DNA of 64,000 nt from Polyangiaceae bacterium (GCA_016712345.1 JADJRH010000011.1:4588001-4652000); one strand, 5' to 3'; positions 33,005 to 42,847 are shown, counted from the stretch's first letter. Numbers and translations are program-made. Notes: a model not told the origin generated them from the letters alone.

Positions 33005-34480
33005 ATGACTTCAAGGCGTGTCATTGTAGCGCAGCCATCTTCCCTCGTTCGCGAGGGAAATGGTCTTTTACAAGTCGGTGTTTTGCGGTGGGAGGTTCCC
33101 CCTCGCCGCGCCATTGTTGAAACAGAATCAGGCCGCCAAGAAGTCATTTACGGGACCGTGCCGATGATGACGGTGATCGTCAAGGTCGCACTCTCCTACG
33201 CGCATTGCCTTTCAGAATCCGATGAAATGACCCTTTCAACAGAACCTGAAGGGTTATGTCTCGATGTTCCCATTGAAGTTGAAGCCGCACTTGAAAACGA
33301 AATAGCCTACCCATCTGACTTCGTTCCGCTCAAACGTTTTGCAGACGTTCTTCTCACCGGCCACGCTTATTCTACCCATCCCAAAACTCAGTTTTCAGCG
33401 GGTTTCTCGTTTGGACAAGTCCAACGCGGTTGGATGGTAACCTCCGCTGTGCCGGCCACTCGCGCCCCTCTCGTTCAAAATCACATTGCCCCCGACCCTG
33501 ATGGAACGGCCGTTCCACCCCCCGGCCCCACCCCTACCCGGCTGCTTCTTGAAGAGTACCCCATGGGGTTTGACTTTGCCGAGTTCAACACGGGGCCCGA
33601 TGGGCAACGGGTAGACGAGATTGCGTTGGGTACACAACTCACCCTCAAAAATCTTTCCGCGAGAGCGCCTGAACTCACCGTTCGTGTACCCAATATCACC
33701 CCCGCCCTGTGGGTAGACACCTCTGAAGAACGCAACGTTCCGCTTGAAGTCACGTGTGACACGCTATGGGTAGATACAGATCGCGAACTCGTTGTGCTTG
33801 TCTACCGCGGCCTGCTGCGCATTCCCTCTCTCGACTTTGACGGAGTGAGCAAAATCACCCTCGCGCTCGGCAAAAACGGGAACGAGCCTACCCTCGAAGA
33901 GGTGGAACGCGAACTTGCCAAAGGCGCTTTTGAGTCCGCCGTTGAACTCTCCGACTTTGACGAAGAAACTCAAATCGCGCCGCTTGAAATGTCCCTGTTT
34001 GAGCAAATGAAACTGCTCGAAACAAACATGCCACCTACCCTTTCGTTGGCTGCGTACGCCCAAATCACGGCCGAACTTGCAGAGGGTAAAGCGTCGCGCA
34101 AAGAAGTGCTTTTGCCCCACGGGTACAGTGAGATCACCTTTCTTGTTGAAGAAAAAGCCTGGCTCAGTCAAATCGCCGACGCCGCCATGAAAGGCAACAC
34201 CGATCTTGCCGCCCAATACGGTGAGTTGTTTGTGGCCGCGCAAGACAGCCTCGCCGCCCCCAATGAAGGTCAAGAAACCCTGGAGGCGTATGTTACCCTC
34301 AAAGTGGATGTGGAAGACGCGATTGACCCGGCAAAGGTATTGTCCGACAACAAAATGACCCTCGCAGCATGGATGAGAATGGACCGCCGCTGGACCTCGC
34401 GCGCCATGAAAGACATCGCTCTGAGCGAGCAAATCGACCGCGCATGTGCCGCATACCGAGCGCGGCGGGAAGAAGGGTAG
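33005..34480 (+). CDS. DUF2169-domain protein, third copy
   Basis: 491 aa. The DUF2169 N-terminus resembles the first gene of the island (VIVKVALSYAHC, YPSDFVPLKRFADVLLTGHAYS, DTLWVDTDRELVVLVYRG). The C-terminal helical domain (LPHGYSEITFLVEEKAWLSQIADAA, ETLEAYVTLKVDVEDAIDP, MTLAAWMRMDRRW) is also shared with that gene. It probably acts as an adaptor for the upstream PAAR-like protein. It is separated from it by 40 bp and from the next gene by 3 bp. Confidence 0.88.
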   Translation: MTSRRVIVAQPSSLVREGNGLLQVGVLRWEVPPRRAIVETESGRQEVIYGTVPMMTVIVKVALSYAHCLSESDEMTLSTEPEGLCLDVPIEVEAALENEIAYPSDFVPLKRFADVLLTGHAYSTHPKTQFSAGFSFGQVQRGWMVTSAVPATRAPLVQNHIAPDPDGTAVPPPGPTPTRLLLEEYPMGFDFAEFNTGPDGQRVDEIALGTQLTLKNLSARAPELTVRVPNITPALWVDTSEERNVPLEVTCDTLWVDTDRELVVLVYRGLLRIPSLDFDGVSKITLALGKNGNEPTLEEVERELAKGAFESAVELSDFDEETQIAPLEMSLFEQMKLLETNMPPTLSLAAYAQITAELAEGKASRKEVLLPHGYSEITFLVEEKAWLSQIADAAMKGNTDLAAQYGELFVAAQDSLAAPNEGQETLEAYVTLKVDVEDAIDPAKVLSDNKMTLAAWMRMDRRWTSRAMKDIALSEQIDRACAAYRARREEG

Positions 34481-34483
34481 CCG

Positions 34484-35566
34484 GTGCCCACCGCAGAATC
34501 TGTCCAGCGCATTGACCCGGCCCACGTTGTTGGGTTCGGGGCGCGCACATCCCTCGGGTTAAACGCCGTGCAAACGGCCATGCTTGTGCGGGCCCGGCAG
34601 GGAAAACCCCGCGCCATTCGTTTTCGCGACAGGCACGAACGGCCGGCCGGAATGTGCATTTGCCCCGCGATCTCCCCCGACCTTACCGGGTTTGACAGAC
34701 TCACCGCCCTTCTCGCTCCCGCTCTTGTGGAGGCGTTTCCAAGGGTAGAATCGGTGGGAACCTGGCCATTATACCTGGCGCTTCCCGACAAAGATCGTCC
34801 CGACAACGACCCGCGACTTGACGGGGAGATTTTTCAGATTCTCGCCGCTGTCACAGGTGTACCCATTGATGTTGAAAAGTCGAGGACGTTTCGCGTAGGT
34901 CACGCGGGCGGCGCTCTCGCCATGCACGCGGCGTTGGCCGACCTCCACCGCGGCGCGCCGGGCGCGTACGTCGCCGGGGTAGAAAGTTATTACCACCCCG
35001 ACGTGATCACTCAACTTGACCTTGAATATCGCCTGCACGCCTTTCATATCGAAAACGGCTTTGTACCGGGTGAAGGAGCCGCCGTGCTTTCGCTCAGCGG
35101 AACAGCCTTGCAACCTGAAAAACCTTCCATTCGAATTCTGCGCGCCGCCTGGGCAAACGAAGACACAGTTGTCACCGACGAACCCAACCTTGCCACCGCA
35201 ATGACCCAAATCCTCCGGGATCTCGTTACCGAAAACGGTTCTGAAAAAATCTCCTGGGCAATGTGTGACGTAAACGCTGAACGTCATCGCCTCCGCGAAT
35301 GGCAGTTTGCATCGGGCCGCGGCTCACTCACCGACGACGCAAGGGTAGATCGCCCGGCCGATGACCTGGGTGATCTCGGCGCCGCGTCGGCCACTGTATT
35401 TGCAGCGCTCGCCTGCGCTTATTTTCAAACCGCCTGCGCGCCCCATTCAACGGCTTGTATAGCGGTCCACTCCGACGGACCTGAACGCGCCGCGTTCCTG
35501 GTAGACAACCGCCCCGTCTCCACTCTCAACTCGCTGCTCCTCGGCAAAAAGGCGGGTGTCAAGTGA
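34484..35566 (+). CDS. Ketosynthase-like protein without active-site Cys, T6SS-associated
   Basis: 360 aa with a thiolase/ketosynthase-like layout: VVGFGARTSLGLNAVQTAM at the N-terminus, PVDVEK-like linker, GHAGGALAMHAALADLHRGAPGAYVAGVESYY in the middle, then FVPGEGAAVLSLSG. The residue at the nucleophile position appears to be His (VGHAGGA) rather than Cys, so condensation activity is unlikely. Similar proteins annotated as 3-oxoacyl synthases occur within VgrG/DUF2169 operons of other bacteria; their role is unknown. GTG start 34484, 3 bp after the previous stop. Its TGA overlaps the GTG of the next gene. Confidence 0.78.
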   Translation: MPTAESVQRIDPAHVVGFGARTSLGLNAVQTAMLVRARQGKPRAIRFRDRHERPAGMCICPAISPDLTGFDRLTALLAPALVEAFPRVESVGTWPLYLALPDKDRPDNDPRLDGEIFQILAAVTGVPIDVEKSRTFRVGHAGGALAMHAALADLHRGAPGAYVAGVESYYHPDVITQLDLEYRLHAFHIENGFVPGEGAAVLSLSGTALQPEKPSIRILRAAWANEDTVVTDEPNLATAMTQILRDLVTENGSEKISWAMCDVNAERHRLREWQFASGRGSLTDDARVDRPADDLGDLGAASATVFAALACAYFQTACAPHSTACIAVHSDGPERAAFLVDNRPVSTLNSLLLGKKAGVK

Positions 35567-37659
35567 ACGAGCGCACCCCCGAGCCCCCGGCAAGACAAAT
35601 CGCCCGTTCATCCCGTCAGGTGCTCGAACGGGTCATGTTAAACCTGTCTCAGCTTCCCGCCCGAGTGCCGCGCGGTCCGGTGCTCGCGTCGATCGGGCAG
35701 GCGCTTTCGGCCATTATCGCCCTCGAAAAGAGCGATCTTGACCATCAAGACCATCTCGAACTTCTTCGGGCCGCGGCCGCCGCCGCTGAAAAAGCCCATG
35801 GTCAAGTTGAACGGGCAGAGCCTGTTGGTCACCCCACCGGATTACAAAAAAGCGTCTTAGAAGTTGCGACGGCGCTCAAAGCGACCATTGAACCTACCAT
35901 TGACATTCTTGTTAAAACCCAAGACCTCGCATTTCGAAAGCGAGTGGATATTCAGGCGCCTGTCCGATCTTCCATCATCCCATTTAAAACAAGCGTCGGT
36001 GTGCCTCACCTTTTCGCCTGGGAAAGGCCACCCCTCTCCACCGAGGTTCGCCTTCCTCTACCCCCAAGCCCAGCGCGCGAAGAGGCTGAAAAAGCGGACG
36101 ATGAGCCTCTTCCTGAAGGAGACCCCACCGCGGCACCCAGCCTGGAGAGTTTCAACTCCGACGCCGACAACGACAACGCCGGCGACGCTGCCGACAAAGA
36201 AGACGCCGAGGATGAATCTTCCCTCGAACGTGAACTCAACTCGTTTGACGCTTTCTCGTTTTCAGCCGAAAAAGCTGAACAACACACTCTTGCAGAAATC
36301 ACCCGAGATCTGGGGGAAGAAGTGGGCGCCCTCGGTCTACTCCGATCTCCCGTCGGCCCCAATGTCCCTTGGGCAATTGGGCCCGCCGCGTTTGAAGCGC
36401 GTCTTCTGCACAGCCTCGACGCGTTTATGTCCCTGGCCGAACCTGTTTATCGGGTTTCCACTCCCGTTTCGGCTCATCCCACAGCGATCACCCCACCTAC
36501 CCAAATCCGATTTGACCTGTTGCGTACCTTTCTGGAGTGGGCGGGCGACGCCATGGTGCCCGATCCTACCCGCGCGTTCGCCCGAGCATTCCTCCTGGGT
36601 AGTATCGACGGTGAAGACACGGCCCGCGCCGCGGTATTGGCCCTTCGACAGTCTCATCCCCTCACCTACGAGGCCCAACGCGACGCCCTCACGTTGGTTC
36701 CTCACCCTTCCATCACCCACTTGGTAGAGCGCCTCCTTGTCGATGAAACAGGCCCCCTGTTAGAGGTCGGCCTCAACATTCTTGAACGGCGGCGTGAAGG
36801 CTCGTTTGAAGCTGTCGCACCGCTCCTTTCCCATCCAAGCCGCGCCGTCCGCCGCGCTGCCGCCAAAACCCTGGCTGTCACCTCCCCACCGCGCGCTTCG
36901 CTGGATGTTCTTCAGGCTCATGCCAAAACGGAAGAAGACGACGCCGTGCTTGCGGCCGCCGCCGAGGCGCTTCTCACCTTGGGTTCAAGGGTTGGCCTTA
37001 CCCTTGTTCGAGAGCGCTTGACTGAAGAACTCACCTTCCCAGGTGCGCTCACAAAGCCGGTGCGGGCAGAATTTCTACTTCTCCTCGGAATTGCGGGTGG
37101 CCCTTCCGATTCAGATCTGCTCATCTCCCTTTTGCGGCGTGACCCTGCGGCAGCCAACGCCCTTGGATTTTTCGGCGATGCTCTCCTCGTTCCACCCATG
37201 ATCACCACCCTGGCAGAAGTGGCTGACCTACCCGCTCACTGGGAACTTGCCAAAAACCTCGCCTCGGCACTCCACCGCATTACCGGTAAGGGCCGTACCG
37301 CGTTTACCCCGCCTGAAACGCCCGACCCTCTTGTTGAACCTTCCCAACACCCTTCCCATTGGGTCAAGGTGTGGGAAGAACACAAAAACACCTTTCAGCA
37401 TCGCAAAAAGTACCGCTACGGGGCGTCGTTTACTCCCCTCTCCTCCACGCGTGAAGCCGCCCTTGCCGATCTACCCATTGTCCCTCGCAAAGACATCCTT
37501 CTCGAGTTAACCCTCGCCTCACAGGGCAAAAGCCGCGTCCACGAAGACGACTGGGTGTCCCGTCAACAACTCGCGCTTGGTGAAATGAAGGACTTCTTCC
37601 GCCCCGGCCTGCTTCAATCTTACCCTGAAGGCCAGTGGCTCTCAGCCGCCCTCACGTGA
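35563..37659 (+). CDS. HEAT-repeat protein closing the T6SS island
   Basis: 698 aa. The N-terminal ~100 residues are helical, followed by a low-complexity acidic segment (about 175-235, rich in Asp, Glu and Ala). HEAT-type repeats then run from about 330 to 560 (PLLEVGLNILERRREGSFEAVAPLLSH, AVRRAAAKTLAVTSPPRASLDVL, AVLAAAAEALLTLGSRVGL). The C-terminus carries HWVKVWEEHKNTFQHRKKYRYG. TIGR02270-like HEAT proteins occur in T6SS loci, but their role is unknown; it may be a scaffold. GTG start overlapping the previous stop by 4 bp. It is the last gene of the + strand operon. Confidence 0.82.
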   Translation: MNERTPEPPARQIARSSRQVLERVMLNLSQLPARVPRGPVLASIGQALSAIIALEKSDLDHQDHLELLRAAAAAAEKAHGQVERAEPVGHPTGLQKSVLEVATALKATIEPTIDILVKTQDLAFRKRVDIQAPVRSSIIPFKTSVGVPHLFAWERPPLSTEVRLPLPPSPAREEAEKADDEPLPEGDPTAAPSLESFNSDADNDNAGDAADKEDAEDESSLERELNSFDAFSFSAEKAEQHTLAEITRDLGEEVGALGLLRSPVGPNVPWAIGPAAFEARLLHSLDAFMSLAEPVYRVSTPVSAHPTAITPPTQIRFDLLRTFLEWAGDAMVPDPTRAFARAFLLGSIDGEDTARAAVLALRQSHPLTYEAQRDALTLVPHPSITHLVERLLVDETGPLLEVGLNILERRREGSFEAVAPLLSHPSRAVRRAAAKTLAVTSPPRASLDVLQAHAKTEEDDAVLAAAAEALLTLGSRVGLTLVRERLTEELTFPGALTKPVRAEFLLLLGIAGGPSDSDLLISLLRRDPAAANALGFFGDALLVPPMITTLAEVADLPAHWELAKNLASALHRITGKGRTAFTPPETPDPLVEPSQHPSHWVKVWEEHKNTFQHRKKYRYGASFTPLSSTREAALADLPIVPRKDILLELTLASQGKSRVHEDDWVSRQQLALGEMKDFFRPGLLQSYPEGQWLSAALT

Positions 37660-37708
37660 TTTGAGCAGCTGAAGTCGCCAACGCCGCCGTTCTACAGACG
37701 CACCACCG

Positions 37709-38830
37709 TCACGGTTTTGCCGACCCGCGTGGTTTGAGTGGTCGATCCAATGCGCGACGCAATAACACGCGCGCAATAATCTCTTCGTAAATTGGATTTG
37801 CAATTTCGACATTGCCATCAGCGGTGTGACCTACCAAACCCAAATCGAGGACAAACTGCCGATCGTCCATGGGTAGATCGCCGAGCAAAGCGCCTGTGAA
37901 AATAGGCTCGATGACTTTGCGTACGCGTGGTTCGCGAAGGCGCTCAGCCAAGCTGTCAAGGTGGGTATCCTGACGCTCAATGAGAAGCGCTTTTGCCGCA
38001 TCTACGTGACTCTCGGTGATTGACTTAGACGGATCGCTGACAAGCACTTCTACCAACTGACGGCCAACGGCGTTGACGAGCCATGGCTGACCGCGCGTCC
38101 ACTTGTAGACGCGATTGACGGCGGCGTTTTCAAACACCTGACCCGTTTCGATCGTGTGTTGATTATATAAAGCGGCCACCTCTTCGATACTAAAGTCACG
38201 AAGTGTGATCGCCTCGGCGGCAATGTTGAACGGGCTCGCCGAGTGTGTCCTGTCAACTTGATCCGAAGTCACTTTATAATCGCGCACATTTCGCATTCCA
38301 ATCAGCGCAAGCGACCAGGGGAAACTCTCAGGACGGTCGGCATACCCCTCACGCAGTTGACGAAGAATTGAAACAAGCGCCGGCCCCTCAAGCGAGTCAA
38401 CTTCGTCAATAAAGAGAACCAGCGGCTTTTGACTGTCACGCGCCCAATCGGCAAGAGCCACACGAATACGGTTGCCGGGCTTGGCATTGCGCCATGGGGG
38501 TGGCTGGAGATCTGCGGGAAGACGCGCTTCTGCGCTTGCCCGCCATGAGTCTAAAACAGTTTCTTCGGCGGCCCCAACGTCGTTCGCAAACGGCACGCCG
38601 CTTTCCAACGACACCAGCAAAGCCGCAAACCTACCCTCCGTAGTCAGATCGTGAGCGAGCGCCCTAAAAGCGGTTGTTTTTCCGACCTGACGCGGCGCGT
38701 GAACAACAAAGTAGAGCTGCTCTTCAACAAAACGTCGAACAGCGGGAATGCGCGCAACCGCTGGTAGAGTGTAGTGGCGAGCCGGGTCGTTGGGGCCCGC
38801 CGTATTAAACCTGCGGCGCATGGCGGACAT
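37709..38830 (-). CDS. AAA ATPase (ORC/Cdc6-like, AAA_14/35 type)
   Basis: 373 aa from ATG 38830 (MSAMRRRFNTAGPND). An AAA-like P-loop NTPase: YFVVHAPRQVGKTTAFRALAHDL is Walker A (about residues 45-55), LVLFIDEVDSLEG is Walker B, then a sensor-like LALIGMRNVRDY. A C-terminal winged-helix-type region follows (LNEA-like FSIEEVAALYNQHT, VYKWTRGQPWLVNAVGRQL). This layout is common in prokaryotic ATPases of unknown function, often in defence or mobile regions. No nuclease domain is fused at the end. It is divergent from the DUF262 gene, 112 bp away. Confidence 0.88.
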   Translation of the reverse strand: MSAMRRRFNTAGPNDPARHYTLPAVARIPAVRRFVEEQLYFVVHAPRQVGKTTAFRALAHDLTTEGRFAALLVSLESGVPFANDVGAAEETVLDSWRASAEARLPADLQPPPWRNAKPGNRIRVALADWARDSQKPLVLFIDEVDSLEGPALVSILRQLREGYADRPESFPWSLALIGMRNVRDYKVTSDQVDRTHSASPFNIAAEAITLRDFSIEEVAALYNQHTIETGQVFENAAVNRVYKWTRGQPWLVNAVGRQLVEVLVSDPSKSITESHVDAAKALLIERQDTHLDSLAERLREPRVRKVIEPIFTGALLGDLPMDDRQFVLDLGLVGHTADGNVEIANPIYEEIIARVLLRRALDRPLKPRGSAKP

Positions 38831-38942
38831 GTTCAATCAGAAACCACCTACCGTCAAGAGATAAGACGGACTTCGGGCGCGAGCCCGCGAACATACCGCT
38901 TCTCGCTTGACGGTTTGCTTCAAACGTGCAACCTGACTTGTT

Positions 38943-40697
38943 ATGTCCACGAAGGGCCTTTCGATTGCGGCGTCGCCGGTCAAGGTGCGCGATCTCGTCT
39001 CAAAACGTCGGCTCGATCAAATTCACGTTCCAGACCTTCAACGTGGTTTTGTATGGGACAAGCAGCGCGTTCGCGAACTGTTTGATTCGCTTTATCGTTC
39101 ATACCCTGTCGGCTCCCTTCTCTTGTGGAAGCCAACGTGGAAAGCGGGTGAAACGCCGGTCAATGTTCGCCCGTGGGATCTGTGTGAGCCTGACCAATCC
39201 ACTGGTAAAGGCGTGCGCGCTCAACCGGCCAAGCCGTCACCGGGTGACGTATTTGTACTCGATGGCCAACAGCGCCTTACTTCCCTTTTTCGCGTTATTT
39301 TTGACTGTCGCGAGCCCGATTCTACCAAGCCTGACCCGCCGCTTTTGGTTTCTCTCAGTCGCTCGGCAGAATGGGCGGAGGCTCCTTTTTTATACCGCTC
39401 GCGAAACCTTCGCCGAGAGCGTGAACGGGAGGGTTTGGTAGTTCAGGCGTCTGTTCTGTTTGCCGGAGTCAGACGGGGTGATTCAAACGGTGAAGAAAGC
39501 AAGGCCGTTCGCAGCGCTATTCAGGCGTGGCTCAACCCCAATGATGACGCGTTTTACTCCGCACTCGACAGGGCAAATGAGCTTCGAAACGCCATTTTAA
39601 ATGCCGAGGTTGGCTGTTATGAACTTACAACAGAGGCTGAAGATGAAAATGTGATTGAGATCTTCGGCAGACTTAACCAGCAGGCGGTGCGCCTTACGCC
39701 GGCAGACCTCGCCGCCGCTCGTTTAACGGGCAAAATGCGTGACTTTCGAACACGCGCAAAAACCGCTCTGCGCAGCCCCAACCTCAAAGGATTTGTACAA
39801 CCTGAAGGGACAGAACGCGCCGCCCAAGGTGGTTTCGTTGATACAGACCTCATCGTGCGAACGGCCATGTGTATTGCAAAAGGCATTGTCAAATACGGCG
39901 ATGCTGAAAAGTTTGAGCCCAGCAAAGACCAACTCTACACCAAAGTAGAGCCTCACTGGGACGGTGCGGTAAGCGCCCTCCATCAAGCGGTAAAGGTGTT
40001 TCGCGACGCTGCCATTCCCGACGGATCGTGGCTGCCTTACCGTTACCTTTTGCTGGTTCCGGCTGCCGCCTACGGCCGCGGACACGATCGGCCGTCTGAC
40101 GAGTGGTTGGGTTGGGCCATTGCCGCAAGCCTCTGGGGTTTGTACTCAGGGTCGGCAGAAACAAAGGCTCAAGCCGATGCTCGCCTCGCGTTGGATGGTA
40201 GGTGGAATGATCTATGGCAATCGCTCAAAAACCACGCAAAACGGCACGAAACGCTCATCCCCGATGAAGAAGACATCAGCGCCGGACTCGTGCATGAGTC
40301 GGGGTTCTTACTGGCACTTCTAACCATCCTGGCTCGCAACGATCAACGTTCGTTTTTAGGCCATCGCTTCCAAGCGGCCAATCGGCCTCTTCACGTGCAC
40401 CACATCTTCCCTCGTGCAGGGTTTCGGGGTGAATTTGCGGCGCGCGACGCGGCTCACTCCCCCGACAGATTGGGTAACCTGACAGTGTTGGAGGCCGGTG
40501 AAAATGAGTCCCTTGGTGAAAGTGATCCCATTGAATATCTGACAACGCGGGTCAAGCCCGATATCCGCGATGCCCACCAAATTCCAAAAGACACCGCCCT
40601 ATGGAAGCGTGAACGGTATACAGACTTTTGCCAACAACGCGAAGAACACCTGACAACGGTCGTTCGTGACCTGCTAAAGTCGCTCGGCGTCCCCTAA
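38943..40697 (+). CDS. GmrSD-type DUF262 protein (type IV restriction-like)
   Basis: 584 aa. N-terminal DUF262 (GmrS-like NTP-binding): IHVPDLQRGFVWDKQRVRELFDSLYRSYPVGSLLLW, then VLDGQQRLTSLF around residue 106 (the DGQQR signature). The C-terminal region has RPLHVHHIFPRAGF near residue 485 and DRLGNLTVLEAGENESLG, the HxxP / N-L-x-L pattern of the DUF1524 (GmrD-like) HNH nuclease domain. Fused GmrSD proteins restrict phages carrying modified cytosines. This one probably acts in phage defence, though its target is unknown. Confidence 0.88.
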   Translation: MSTKGLSIAASPVKVRDLVSKRRLDQIHVPDLQRGFVWDKQRVRELFDSLYRSYPVGSLLLWKPTWKAGETPVNVRPWDLCEPDQSTGKGVRAQPAKPSPGDVFVLDGQQRLTSLFRVIFDCREPDSTKPDPPLLVSLSRSAEWAEAPFLYRSRNLRREREREGLVVQASVLFAGVRRGDSNGEESKAVRSAIQAWLNPNDDAFYSALDRANELRNAILNAEVGCYELTTEAEDENVIEIFGRLNQQAVRLTPADLAAARLTGKMRDFRTRAKTALRSPNLKGFVQPEGTERAAQGGFVDTDLIVRTAMCIAKGIVKYGDAEKFEPSKDQLYTKVEPHWDGAVSALHQAVKVFRDAAIPDGSWLPYRYLLLVPAAAYGRGHDRPSDEWLGWAIAASLWGLYSGSAETKAQADARLALDGRWNDLWQSLKNHAKRHETLIPDEEDISAGLVHESGFLLALLTILARNDQRSFLGHRFQAANRPLHVHHIFPRAGFRGEFAARDAAHSPDRLGNLTVLEAGENESLGESDPIEYLTTRVKPDIRDAHQIPKDTALWKRERYTDFCQQREEHLTTVVRDLLKSLGVP

Positions 40698-40783
40698 CCT
40701 GGCCGCCGGGTCTCTCCGCCCACCCAGCGGCAAACCCCCGTGACACCCGCACTTGAAACTGGCATGCTGCTCGCCGCAGCACC

Positions 40784-41050
40784 ATGAAAGCGCCCTCACC
40801 CTCTCCCCAAAAACGGCTAAGCCAATCACCGCCGCCCTTATTTTCAAGCCTTTCGGGCTCGGCAGTGCCCACCCTTACCACCGTTTTTACAGCTCTCACC
40901 ACAGCTCGCATTCTTGAGTTGTGCCGCTTGTTCGGGTGCAACGTCGGCACCGACGGCGCGGTGACCGGCTCCAAAGATCGCCTCATTGCCAAACTCGAAG
41001 GGCTGGTGCACCTTGGCTTGGTTATGGCTGCACCAATTGAGGGCTGGTAA
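40784..41050 (+). CDS. Small hypothetical protein or gene remnant
   Basis: 88-aa frame with a Ser/Pro-rich N-terminus and a helical C-terminal half (TTARILELCRLFGCNVGTD, SKDRLIAKLEGLVHLG) that looks like the edge of a larger SAP-like or helicase-associated domain. It lies 86 bp after the DUF262 gene, on the same strand, and just before a convergent gene. It may be a decayed tail of a defence gene. The coding potential is uncertain. Confidence 0.4.
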   Translation: MKAPSPSPQKRLSQSPPPLFSSLSGSAVPTLTTVFTALTTARILELCRLFGCNVGTDGAVTGSKDRLIAKLEGLVHLGLVMAAPIEGW

Positions 41051-41069
41051 AAACGTGAATTGTGAAGGC

Positions 41070-42749
41070 CTACGGCACCGGGGTAATGGGAAAGATCACC
41101 GGCGTTTGGCTTGAACTCGTCATAATCAGGTTTAACCCAACCTCATTTCTAACGGTAAGGGTGGGGTATAAAAAGCTTCTTGACGTGGTAAGATCCGGCG
41201 TGCGAAACGTGGGCACCATGGTGGGGATTGAACTTTGAATGGTAAAGCTCTCCACGTACGACAGGGTTGCATCGGACCAGTGAGCAATGAGGGTGCGCCA
41301 TTTGACAAAGTAATAACCGGGCACGTCGGGCTCGTTGGGGTCGCGTGATGGGGAGAGCACCCATTCATCGGTACCGTCTTGGTCGAGATCGCGAATGTCC
41401 CACAAAAATAGGTCTTTAAAGACAACGGCGTCTTGGGTAGATCCGGGCTGGGTGACGTGGAGCATCCAATGCCCGCCCTCGTAGACGTTAAAGGCGAGGC
41501 GTGACGGGCCGGTCTGTTGTCGAACAAATGCGCCGTTTGGGTACACCACCCTTCCCTCGTATTTATAACCGTCGTTGGCATCATGCGCGTACGAAAAAAA
41601 CCTGTCGTCGACAGTGTGTGTACTCAAGTCAACAATGGACACATGACGCTCAATTTGCCCCCACGGGTCGGCCGCCAACGTGCCGGTGAGCATGTCGTTA
41701 TACACGGTGTCGGCCGATGTTCCTGCAATGAGGGTGAGCAGGTTGGAATCGCCTGGATCAACAGCCACGCGGCCGTAGTTGCGCCCGGCAATGTCGGTGC
41801 GGTTACCGGTAAGGTAGGGAATGTCCATTGTCAGCTGGTTTGCGGCTTGGGGGCCCACTGCGTAGGCCGAGGCGCGCGAGCTTGTAAAAAAGGCAAACCT
41901 GTCACTTCCACCCTGCTCCAGGATCATCCCATTGGCGGCATGGGAGTATAAAACGTAACTTTGACCCTGACCGTAGGCGTTGGGTTTGTCAGCTGTGTAG
42001 ACATTGTCAAACGCGGATGTGGATGGAAACTGAAATGTGCCGAGGTTGGTGAAGCCGCTCCCATTCCACTGCCAAAAGTTACCCGAGGTAGCGTAATAAG
42101 CCGATGTGGCAAGCACCGATGAACCGGCCCCAAACATAACGCCCAACCCCGACCACTGATGGGTTGGGTATACGGTTCCTGAAAAGTCCCAGCAGATGCT
42201 TGGTTCAGGATTGACCAATGGGTACACATCACCCGTGCGGCCGTTTACCACGTCAATGCCGGTAAGCAAAATGGTGTCTGCCCCGCAGGGTGTTCCGGTG
42301 TCTTGTGTACGCACAAGGCCCACGTCGGGCACCCCGTCGGCGTTAAAGTCAAACCCGCCGAACAAGCTGCCATCCCCAACTTCTTTTGACCACCAGACGG
42401 ACATGTCTTCGCGATGGGCACGCAGTTCTTGAGCGATGGGTAGAAAGGCCACCGCACGGGTTCCCGCGGTGGGGTCGGTCACTGGGTAGAGTGGCAACGC
42501 CGCGCCGTTGTACCAAAGGGCGTTGCCGGGCGGGGGACCGAAGTTGGTGCCGCCCTGCCCTCCGCCACCCGTGGGCACGCCGCCGCTCCCGGCGGTGACC
42601 ACCCCGCCGGTTCCGCCAACAGCGCCGCCTGAACCGCCGCTTGTAGAAACGCCGCCGCTGCCCCCGCCGCCGGTGTTTTGGGTATCGGTTGAACTGTCAC
42701 ACCCGAGGACGGAGAGCAAAGCCCAAAAAAGGAAGTAAGTTTTTTTCAT
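41070..42749 (-). CDS. Lipoprotein with Gly-rich linker and FG-GAP/VCBS-like repeats
   Basis: 559 aa. ATG 42749 gives MKKTYFLFWALLSVLGC, a clear lipoprotein signal. Residues 20-70 are a Gly/Ser/Thr linker typical of Polyangia surface lipoproteins. The globular domain contains calcium-binding-like FG-GAP motifs, FDFNADGVPDVGLV and IRDLDQDGTDEWVLS, pointing to a beta-propeller exposed on the outer membrane. No enzyme signature. The open frame upstream to 42797 is rejected because it would place 16 residues before the signal. It is divergent from the next lipoprotein, with about 100 bp between them. Confidence 0.85.
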   Translation of the reverse strand: MKKTYFLFWALLSVLGCDSSTDTQNTGGGGSGGVSTSGGSGGAVGGTGGVVTAGSGGVPTGGGGQGGTNFGPPPGNALWYNGAALPLYPVTDPTAGTRAVAFLPIAQELRAHREDMSVWWSKEVGDGSLFGGFDFNADGVPDVGLVRTQDTGTPCGADTILLTGIDVVNGRTGDVYPLVNPEPSICWDFSGTVYPTHQWSGLGVMFGAGSSVLATSAYYATSGNFWQWNGSGFTNLGTFQFPSTSAFDNVYTADKPNAYGQGQSYVLYSHAANGMILEQGGSDRFAFFTSSRASAYAVGPQAANQLTMDIPYLTGNRTDIAGRNYGRVAVDPGDSNLLTLIAGTSADTVYNDMLTGTLAADPWGQIERHVSIVDLSTHTVDDRFFSYAHDANDGYKYEGRVVYPNGAFVRQQTGPSRLAFNVYEGGHWMLHVTQPGSTQDAVVFKDLFLWDIRDLDQDGTDEWVLSPSRDPNEPDVPGYYFVKWRTLIAHWSDATLSYVESFTIQSSIPTMVPTFRTPDLTTSRSFLYPTLTVRNEVGLNLIMTSSSQTPVIFPITPVP

Positions 42750-42847
42750 AGAACGGTCTACCCTTGCAATGGCGCGCGAGCTGCGGCAATCATTCATTTG
42801 GTATCATCCACACATTTTCTCTCGGAGAGCCGCAGCTCCTCAAGCTT

